Assembly (NCBI RefSeq): GCF_021026345.1
Contig: NZ_JAJNCZ010000002.1
Span: 620,001-684,000, forward strand
DNA: 64,000 nucleotides
From: Rhizobium sp. GN54
Lineage (GTDB): Bacteria; Pseudomonadota; Alphaproteobacteria; Rhizobiales; Rhizobiaceae
Direction of reading: 5' to 3'
Below, one piece after another: positions 57,848 through 64,000 of this stretch. How positions within the stretch are numbered: position 1 is the stretch's first letter; each line of letters starts with the position of its first letter. The position numbers and the translations under genes are program-made. The notes beneath the pieces are model-generated. The model made no database searches and was not told the DNA's origin. It was given only the letters and a program-made list of their open reading frames with translations.

Positions 57848-58471
57848 ATGATCACCAAATCGACCTTCACCAAGCAGGCCGCAGTTTCGGCGTTCGCAGC
57901 GTCGCTCGTCGCAGCAGCCCTGCCGTCGGCCGCCTCGGCCCAGCAGACGCAAGCGCCGCAGGGCTGGTTCAAGGTCTGCACCAAGCAGGAAGACAACGAT
58001 GTCTGCATCGTGCAGAACCTGCTCACCGCCGGTGGTGGCCAGCTGCTGACGGCTGTCGGCCTGATCACGGTCGAGGGCAAGGTCAACCGCAAGATCCTGC
58101 AGGTTTCGGTTCCGAGCGCCCGTCTCGTCCCGCCCGGCATCTCGATGCAGATCGACGGCGGCAAGGCGCAGAAGCTCGACTACGCCATCTGCATGCCCGA
58201 CAAGTGCGTCGCCGAAGCGCCGCTTTCGGACCAGATGCTGGCCAGCCTGAAGAAGGGCGGCGAGGTGGTCTTCACCTCCGTCAACTTCCAACGCTCGCCA
58301 AACCCGATCAAGATGTCGCTGTCCGGTTTCACCGGTGCCTATGACGGCGAACCGATCGAGCAGTCCAAGCTCGAGGAGCGCCAGCGCCTGCTGCAGGAAG
58401 AAATGCAGAAGAAGGCCGACGAGGCCCGCAAGAAGCTCGAAGACGCCCAGAAGGCCGCCAAGAGCCAGTAA
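57848..58471 (+). CDS. Invasion-associated locus B (IalB) family protein
   Basis: The 207-residue secreted protein has a signal peptide (residues 1 to about 31, cleavage after ASA before QQT) and an IalB fold: GWFKVCTKQEDNDVCIVQN, VSVPSARLVPPGISMQIDGGKAQKLDYAICMPDKCVAEA with paired cysteines, then a C-terminal Lys/Glu/Ala-rich helical tail (about 168-207). IalB proteins are periplasmic and linked to host interaction in Bartonella and Brucella; the role here is unknown. AGGAGA precedes ATG 57848. A strong terminator follows. Confidence 0.92.
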   Translation: MITKSTFTKQAAVSAFAASLVAAALPSAASAQQTQAPQGWFKVCTKQEDNDVCIVQNLLTAGGGQLLTAVGLITVEGKVNRKILQVSVPSARLVPPGISMQIDGGKAQKLDYAICMPDKCVAEAPLSDQMLASLKKGGEVVFTSVNFQRSPNPIKMSLSGFTGAYDGEPIEQSKLEERQRLLQEEMQKKADEARKKLEDAQKAAKSQ

Positions 58472-58496
58472 CCGGCATCATCCGCACCACATGCAT

Positions 58497-58528
58497 GAAA
58501 AACCCGGCCGATGGCCGGGTTTTTTGTG
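58497..58528. terminator. Bidirectional rho-independent terminator, ialB/hspQ
   Basis: AAAACCCGGCC-GATG-GGCCGGGTTTT is a strong stem flanked by A on one side and TTTTTT on the other, so it works for ialB (plus) and can also work for hspQ (minus). Confidence 0.9.
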
Positions 58529-58569
58529 TGCTTCATTCCTGCGTGTTCGCCGTTTGCGGCGGCTCGCCG

Positions 58570-58905
58570 TCAGTGGACGATGCCGGCGTCCACCTTCCAG
58601 TGATAGGTGCCGCCGTCGTCCGGCGCCATGAGCGCGCGGACCTGCGGATGGCGGACCGGCATGCCGCTGTCGTCGGGCACGAGGTTCTGTTCCGAAACGT
58701 AGGCGACGTATTCGGTTTCGGCGTTTTCCGCGAACAGGTGGTAGAAGGGCTGGTCCTTCGAGGGGCGGATCTCCGCCGGTATGGCGTCCCACCATTCGTC
58801 CGTGTTTGCGAACTCCGGATCAACGTCGAAGACCACGCCGCGGAACGGGTAGATCCGATGGCGGACCACATCTCCGATACCGTATTTGGCTGTTCTTACT
58901 TTCAT
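58570..58905 (-). CDS. hspQ: Heat shock protein HspQ
   Basis: HspQ is a hemimethylated-DNA-binding-type protein and a Lon specificity factor in enteric bacteria. The 111-residue product has KYGIGDVVRHRIYPFRGVVFDVDPEF and DQPFYHLFAENAETEYVAYVSEQNL, the YccV/HspQ core. ATG 58905 is preferred; the GTG at 58923 would place the AAGGAAGG ribosome-binding site inside the gene. It ends before the shared terminator with ialB. A heat-shock-type promoter lies just upstream. Confidence 0.92.
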   Translation of the reverse strand: MKVRTAKYGIGDVVRHRIYPFRGVVFDVDPEFANTDEWWDAIPAEIRPSKDQPFYHLFAENAETEYVAYVSEQNLVPDDSGMPVRHPQVRALMAPDDGGTYHWKVDAGIVH

Positions 58906-58926
58906 GTATGGCCTTCCTTTCACTGT

Positions 58927-58956
58927 ATATCTGGGAAGGAATGCGGAAAACTCAAG
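58927..58956 (-). promoter_or_regulatory. Putative RpoH (sigma-32) promoter of hspQ
   Basis: On the minus strand CTTGAG (58956-58951), 16 bases, then CCAGATAT (58934-58927) resembles the alphaproteobacterial RpoH pattern CTTGAA-N16-CCTATAT. Transcription would start about 15 bases before the hspQ ATG. Confidence 0.4.
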
Positions 58957-59010
58957 GTTTCACGCCCTGGGGCCGCGAGCCCCGCCTACACTTCTGCGCG
59001 ACATGCTCTA

Positions 59011-59042
59011 GCAAAAAGCCCGGCCTTGGGGCCGGGCTTCTC
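59011..59042 (-). terminator. Rho-independent terminator after glnA
   Basis: On the minus strand GAAGCCCGGCC and GGCCGGGCTT form a strong stem around CCAA, followed by TTTTTG near 59012. It lies about 45 bases beyond the glnA stop. Confidence 0.9.
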
Positions 59043-59082
59043 GGGTTTCGGCTTCCGCACTGATGGGCGGAAGCGCTCGGCA

Positions 59083-60492
59083 TCAGGCCGAGTAGTACAT
59101 GTCGAACTCGACCGGGTGCGGGGTCATTTCGAAGCGCATGACTTCCGCCATCTTGAGTTCGATGTAGGCGTCGATCTGGTCGTCGTCGAAGACGCCGCCG
59201 GCGGTCAGGAACTTGCGGTCCTTGTCCAGGCTTTCCAGGGCTTCGCGCAGCGAGCCGCAGACGGTCGGGATCTTCTTGAGCTCCTTCGGCGGCAGGTCGT
59301 ACAGGTCCTTGTCCATGGCCTTGCCCGGATGGATCTTGTTCTTGATGCCGTCGAGGCCGGCCATCAGCATGGCGGCGAAGCCGAGGTAGGGGTTCGCCAG
59401 CGGGTCGGGGAAGCGGACTTCGACGCGCTTGGACTTCGGACCGGTGCCGAACGGAATGCGGCACGAGGCCGAACGGTTGCGGGCCGAGTAGGCGAGCAGA
59501 ACCGGAGCTTCATAGCCCGGGACGAGACGCTTGTAGGAGTTCGTCGTCGGGTTGGTGAAGGCGTTGATCGCCTTGGCATGCTTGATGATGCCGCCGATGT
59601 AGTAGAGGCACGATTCGGACAGGCCGGCATATTCGTCACCGGCGAAGGTCGGCTTGCCGTCCTTCCAGATCGACTGGTGCACGTGCATGCCCGAACCGTT
59701 GTCGCCGAAGATCGGCTTCGGCATGAAGGTTGCCGTCTTGCCGTAGGCGTTGGCGACCTGGTGGACGACGTACTTGTAGATCTGGATCTTGTCGGCGTTG
59801 CGCACCAGCGTGTCGAACTTGACGCCAAGCTCGTGCTGGGCGGCAGCCACTTCGTGGTGCTGCTTCTCGACGACGACGCCCATTTCGGCCAGAACCGTCA
59901 GCATCTCGGAGCGCATGTCCTGGCAGCTGTCGACCGGCGGGACCGGGAAGTAGCCGCCCTTGACGCGCGGACGGTGGCCGAGGTTGCCGGTGTCGTAGTC
60001 GGTGTCGTCGTTGGACGGCAGTTCGGAACTGTCGAGCTTGAAGCCGGTGTTGTACGGGTCGGCCTTGTACTTGACGTCGTCGAAGACGAAGAATTCCGGT
60101 TCCGGGCCGACGAAGACGGTGTCGCCGATGCCCGACGACTTCAGGTAGGCTTCGGCCTTCTTGGCGATGCCGCGCGGGTCGCGGTTATAGGCTTCGCCGG
60201 AGATCGGGTCCAGGATGTCGCAGAAGACGACCATGGTGGACTGGGCGAAGAAGGGGTCCATGTGGACGGTCGCCGGATCGGGCATCAGCACCATGTCCGA
60301 CTCGTTGATGGCCTTCCAGCCGGCGATCGAGGAACCGTCGAACATGACGCCGTCGGCGAACATGTCTTCGTCGACGCAGGAAACGTCCATCGTCACGTGC
60401 TGCAGCTTGCCCTTCGGATCGGTGAAGCGCAGGTCCACGAACTTGACGTCGTTCTCCTTGATTTGCTTCAGAATGTCTTTGGCAGTCGTCAT
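59083..60492 (-). CDS. glnA: Glutamine synthetase type I
   Basis: GlnA joins ammonia and glutamate. The 469-residue protein has the GSI N-terminal [36 protein letters not shown], the ATP/metal site [11 protein letters not shown], the [12 protein letters not shown] loop, [18 protein letters not shown], and RSASCRIP. The adenylylation site is in DKDLYDLPP near residue 398, so GlnE control is expected. It starts 60 bases after the glnB stop on the same strand and is read as part of a glnBA operon. Confidence 0.98.
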   Translation of the reverse strand: MTTAKDILKQIKENDVKFVDLRFTDPKGKLQHVTMDVSCVDEDMFADGVMFDGSSIAGWKAINESDMVLMPDPATVHMDPFFAQSTMVVFCDILDPISGEAYNRDPRGIAKKAEAYLKSSGIGDTVFVGPEPEFFVFDDVKYKADPYNTGFKLDSSELPSNDDTDYDTGNLGHRPRVKGGYFPVPPVDSCQDMRSEMLTVLAEMGVVVEKQHHEVAAAQHELGVKFDTLVRNADKIQIYKYVVHQVANAYGKTATFMPKPIFGDNGSGMHVHQSIWKDGKPTFAGDEYAGLSESCLYYIGGIIKHAKAINAFTNPTTNSYKRLVPGYEAPVLLAYSARNRSASCRIPFGTGPKSKRVEVRFPDPLANPYLGFAAMLMAGLDGIKNKIHPGKAMDKDLYDLPPKELKKIPTVCGSLREALESLDKDRKFLTAGGVFDDDQIDAYIELKMAEVMRFEMTPHPVEFDMYYSA

Positions 60493-60552
60493 GTTTTGAA
60501 AGTCCCTATGTAGTGGAGGGGTGGAAAGCCCGTGCCGGACGGCCAGGCGGGA

Positions 60553-61080
<528 letters not shown>

Positions 61081-61097
61081 CTAAAAATTATGTCGCA

Positions 61098-61197
61098 GGC
61101 ACCAATCGGGACGCACGATTCCGGCAATCGGCCGCGGATTTTCAGAAGAGCACGGAATTTAAGCATGAAAGACGTGCATATGCATAAATAAGGTGCA
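61098..61197 (-). promoter_or_regulatory. Candidate NtrC-binding sites upstream of glnBA
   Basis: TGCATAAATAAGGTGCA (61181-61197) matches the NtrC dyad TGCACC-N5-GGTGCA perfectly in one half and at four of six bases in the other. A weaker copy, GGCACCAATCGGGACGC, lies at 61098-61114. They are about 225 and 142 bases upstream of the predicted glnB start, workable for enhancer-type activation. They share the 362-base gap with the divergent nnr gene; no ORF is seen there. Confidence 0.5.
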
Positions 61198-61253
61198 TTT
61201 CTGCCGGGAAAAATTGCCGTTGGCAGGATCCGGCGTTGGAGGCATTGTGAGGC

Positions 61254-62735
61254 ATGCACAGCGAACTGGAGACAATCGTCGTCACGCCTGAGGAAATGGC
61301 CGGCATCGACCGCGCCGCCATCGCTTCCGGCATCGACGGCTACGGACTGATGGAGAAGGCCGGGCAGGCGGTCGCCGCCGCAGCACTTCGGCTTTTTCCC
61401 GGTGGCCGGCGCTTCGTCGTGCTTGCCGGTCCGGGCAACAATGGCGGCGACGGCTACGTGGCCGGGCGCGCGCTGTCCGATGCCGGTTGCCCGGTCGAGC
61501 TCTACGGGATCGGCGCGCCGGCCGCGGGCAGTGACGCCGACCGTGCCCGGCAACGCTATGCCGGCCCGACGCTGGCGCTTGGCGACTACGCGCCATCCTC
61601 CGGGGACGTCGTGATCGACGCGCTGTTCGGGGCGGGGCTGTCGCGCGATCTGGACGCAGCGGTCTGCGCACTGATCGGCCGGGTCAACAGCCTTGCCGTA
61701 CCCGTCGTCGCGGTCGACCTGCCGAGCGGTGTCGACGGCCGCACGGGCCAGGTCCGCGGCGCGGCGTTCCAGGCACGGCACACGGTGACCTTCATGTGCC
61801 GCAAGCCGGGGCACCTGCTGATGCCGGGGCGGGCGCTCTGCGGCGATGTCGAGGTGTACGACATCGGCATTCCGGGGCGGATCGTCTCGGCTGCTTCGCA
61901 TCACCTGCGGGTGAACGGGACGGCGATCTGGCGCATGAGCCTGCCGCTGGCGGATCCGTCTGCACACAAATATGGCCACGGCCATCTGGCGGTCTTCTCC
62001 GGCGGGCGGCTTTCGACCGGCGCCGCCCGGCTGTCGGCCGCAGCGGGATTGCACGCCGGGGCGGGGCTGGCAACGCTGCTGTCGCCCGGGTCGGCGGCGG
62101 CCGTCAATGCGGCGCAGCTTTCGGCCGTCATGCTGCGGCAGGTCGACGACGTCGCCGGCCTCGAGGCGCTGATTACCGATCCGCGCCTTTCGGCCTTCGT
62201 GCTGGGTCCGGCCTTCGGCGATCTCGAAAGGGCGCGCGCCTATGTGGCCGCGCTGCGCGGCCGTCCGCTGGTGCTGGATGCCGATGGCATCACCGCCTTC
62301 CGCGACCGACCGGAAGCGCTTTTCGAGATCCATGCCGATGGCGAGGGTCCTCTCGTGCTGACTCCGCATGACGGCGAGTTCGCAAGGCTCTTTCCCGATC
62401 TTGCCGCCGATGCCGGCCTGTCCAAGGTGGAGCGCGCCCGCAAGGCCGCCGCACGTAGTGGCGCAGCGGTCGTGCTGAAGGGAGCCGACACCGTGATCGC
62501 CGCGCCGGACGGACGGGCGCTGATCAACACCAACGCGCCGCCATGGCTCGCCACCGCCGGGTCGGGCGACGTGCTGGCCGGCATCATCGGGGCTCATCTG
62601 GCGCAGGGCATGCCGGCCTTCGAGGCGGCGGCGGCCGGCGTCTGGCGTCATGGCGAGGCGGGCTGCCGCGCCGGCCCCGGCGCAACCGCCGAGAATCTCG
62701 TCACCGTGCTGAAGGGCTCCGATCAAACCAGATGA
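61254..62735 (+). CDS. nnr: Bifunctional NAD(P)H-hydrate epimerase / ADP-dependent dehydratase
   Basis: Nnr repairs damaged NADHX and NADPHX. The 493-residue protein joins an N-terminal YjeF_N epimerase (about 10-210; GLMEKAGQAVA, GPGNNGGDGYVAGR) to a C-terminal carbohydrate-kinase-like dehydratase (about 230-490; GHLAVFSGG, LTPHDGEFARLF, VLKGADTVIAAPDG, TAGSGDVLAGIIGA). ATG 61254 follows GGAGG by 11 bases. Its position next to glnBA is known from other rhizobia; a functional link is not clear. Confidence 0.96.
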   Translation: MHSELETIVVTPEEMAGIDRAAIASGIDGYGLMEKAGQAVAAAALRLFPGGRRFVVLAGPGNNGGDGYVAGRALSDAGCPVELYGIGAPAAGSDADRARQRYAGPTLALGDYAPSSGDVVIDALFGAGLSRDLDAAVCALIGRVNSLAVPVVAVDLPSGVDGRTGQVRGAAFQARHTVTFMCRKPGHLLMPGRALCGDVEVYDIGIPGRIVSAASHHLRVNGTAIWRMSLPLADPSAHKYGHGHLAVFSGGRLSTGAARLSAAAGLHAGAGLATLLSPGSAAAVNAAQLSAVMLRQVDDVAGLEALITDPRLSAFVLGPAFGDLERARAYVAALRGRPLVLDADGITAFRDRPEALFEIHADGEGPLVLTPHDGEFARLFPDLAADAGLSKVERARKAAARSGAAVVLKGADTVIAAPDGRALINTNAPPWLATAGSGDVLAGIIGAHLAQGMPAFEAAAAGVWRHGEAGCRAGPGATAENLVTVLKGSDQTR

Positions 62736-62862
62736 CATTGACGGCCGGCCGTGAGCCGGTTGTACCCGGGACATCGCTCAGTGGCATGCTTCTCGCCGGA
62801 TGCATATCCGTGCAGGTTGGTATAAAGCTCCGTGGATTGAAGTGCAGAGAGAAGACGTATCC

Positions 62863-63753
62863 ATGGGCCTGATCGATATCGCCCTGCTGGTGCTGGTGGC
62901 GGCGCTGTGGGGGTTCAACTTCGTCGTCATCAAGATCGGTATCGCCAATTTCCCGCCGATCCTGTTCTCGGCGCTGCGGTTTCTGTTCGCCGCCCTGCCG
63001 CTCGTCTTCTTCCTGCCGCGCCCGGCCGTGCCGTGGCGGCTGATCCTCGGCATGGGGCTGGTGCTGGGCGTGGTGAAGTTCAGCCTGCTGTTCATTGCGA
63101 TGGATGTCGGGCTGTCGGCGGGGCTGGCCTCGCTGCTCTTGCAGGCGCAGGCCTTCTTCACCGTCATCCTCGCCGCGATCGTGTTCGGCGACCGGCCGCG
63201 GCCGGTGCAGGTCACAGGCATCCTCGCCGCCCTCGCCGGGATGACGGTGATCGCCTCGACGGTCGACGGCGGCTTCACCTATGCCGGGCTGGCGCTGGCG
63301 CTCGGCGCCGCGCTCGCCTGGGCGGTATCCAACATGATGATGAAGAAGGTCGGCAGCGTCGACATGCTGGCGCTGATGGTATGGGTCAGCCTCGTGCCGC
63401 CGATCCCGCTGATGCTCATATCGCTTGCCACAGAGGGGCTGGACCGCGACCTCGCGGCGCTGGCGGCGCTCTCGTGGGAAGGGCTCGGCGCCGTCGCCTA
63501 CATCGCCTACGTCGCGACGATCTTCGGTTTCGGGGTCTGGGGCTACATGATCCGCAAGCACGGGCTGTCCTCGGTGGCGCCGTTCTCACTGCTGGTGCCG
63601 GTGTTCGGGATGAGTTCCTCGGCGCTGGTCTTCGGCGAGAGCTTCGGGCCGGTCCGCCTCGGCGGCGCAGCCCTCGTCGTCTGCGGCCTGGTGTTCACCG
63701 CGCTCGGGCCGCGCCTGCTCGACAGGATGCGCCGCCCGGCATCGGCCTCGTAG
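62863..63753 (+). CDS. EamA (DMT superfamily) transporter
   Basis: The 296-residue inner-membrane protein has about ten hydrophobic segments in two EamA repeats (about 1-135 and 145-290). The first begins LLVLVAALWGFNFVVIKIG and includes FSALRFLFAALPL; the second has ALGAALAWAVSNMMMKKV and ends with GGAALVVCGLVFTALG. EamA exporters handle amino acids and metabolites; the substrate is unknown. ATG 62863 is chosen, as the 21 residues added by Met at 62800 are hydrophilic and not conserved. Confidence 0.88.
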   Translation: MGLIDIALLVLVAALWGFNFVVIKIGIANFPPILFSALRFLFAALPLVFFLPRPAVPWRLILGMGLVLGVVKFSLLFIAMDVGLSAGLASLLLQAQAFFTVILAAIVFGDRPRPVQVTGILAALAGMTVIASTVDGGFTYAGLALALGAALAWAVSNMMMKKVGSVDMLALMVWVSLVPPIPLMLISLATEGLDRDLAALAALSWEGLGAVAYIAYVATIFGFGVWGYMIRKHGLSSVAPFSLLVPVFGMSSSALVFGESFGPVRLGGAALVVCGLVFTALGPRLLDRMRRPASAS

Positions 63754-63882
63754 GACAGGGCCGTTCTCTATCCAAACGCTGGATCCGGCCGCGTGGGCAC
63801 GCAAGAAGGCGTCGCACCGCAGGGCTGGCGGCGCCAGAGGCTTCCGCCGGCCGGATCTGCGCCAACCCGGCCGAACCCGCCG

Positions 63883-64000
63883 TCAACCCATGGGCTGCGT
63901 GCGCTTCTGCAGTTCGCGCGCGCCGTTCGGTGCATTGACCTTGCCGGAGGTGATGAAGAAGGCGAACACGTCGCGCGGCTGGCGCGCCGGCACGTTGCCG
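63883..64000 (-). CDS. DUF72-like protein, C-terminus only (cut by window edge)
   Basis: A minus-strand frame enters at the window end and stops at TGA 63885-63883. The 38 visible residues include RDVFAFFITSGKV and NAPNGARELQKR, which resemble the C-terminus of DUF72 (YecE-like) proteins. The match is from memory on a short piece. It is convergent with the EamA gene with a 129-base gap. Confidence 0.45.
   Translation of the reverse strand, partial: GNVPARQPRDVFAFFITSGKVNAPNGARELQKRTQPMG

Overview
This is about 64 kb of GC-rich, gene-dense chromosome from an alphaproteobacterium, most likely a member of the Rhizobiaceae. The assignment rests on gene order and family versions: kdsA-eno-ftsB-pdhABC, an E1-beta subunit with its own lipoyl domain, fused ispDF, dusB(nifR3)-ntrBC-ntrYX-trkA-hfq-hflX, cysG-DUF2849-cysI-DUF934, trpDC-moaC-moeA, glnBA, and RIME-type rhizobial palindromic repeats. 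I cannot name the genus from sequence alone. I see no rRNA or tRNA gene, prophage, transposase, CRISPR array or replication origin.

Layout. 1-11.6 kb: a truncated VOC protein, kdsA, eno, ftsB, then the pyruvate dehydrogenase block (pdhA, pdhB, pdhC, an SGNH hydrolase), a DUF465 protein, lpdA, a YeaQ-type membrane protein and lipA, so PDH E1/E2/E3 and the enzyme that makes its lipoyl cofactor are together. 11.6-16.3 kb: a P-loop kinase-like protein, a PLP decarboxylase, coq10, a small ORF, and cinA/ispDF on the minus strand. 16.4-27.2 kb: dusB-ntrB-ntrC, ntrY-ntrX, trkA, hfq-hflX. 27.2-28.7 kb: a deaminase and mazG (minus strand, nucleotide clean-up). 28.8-33.9 kb: cysG-DUF2849-cysI-DUF934 and fpr (sulfite reduction and siroheme supply). 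34-35.9 kb: a secreted serralysin-like RTX metalloprotease. 36.5-42 kb, minus strand: ppiD-trpD-trpC-moaC-moeA. 42.3-48.7 kb: Na/Pi cotransporter-PhoU protein, glmU, glmS, GNAT, DUF502. 48.7-55.7 kb: recG (minus), sdhE-mfd, a DsbA-family oxidoreductase (minus). 55.7-64 kb: an orphan peptide-type solute-binding protein, ialB, hspQ, glnA/glnB (minus), nnr, an EamA transporter and a truncated DUF72 protein.

Working together: NtrB/NtrC are encoded in the same window as glnBA, whose upstream region carries a near-consensus sigma-54 promoter and an NtrC-like palindrome, so much of a nitrogen-control circuit can be read here. Many neighbouring genes overlap as ATGA (ispDF/cinA, dusB/ntrB, trpC/moaC, glmS/GNAT) or nearly so, implying translational coupling.

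I found no clearly new multi-gene system. The most unusual signals are: an apparent ATT start codon for hflX; a perfect 18-bp palindrome upstream of the DsbA-family gene; an AT-rich repeat array upstream of pdhA; a start-codon hairpin at the PLP decarboxylase; a 67-nt identity tract shared by pdhB and pdhC; and an RTX protease with a duplicated C-terminal module and no secretion genes nearby.
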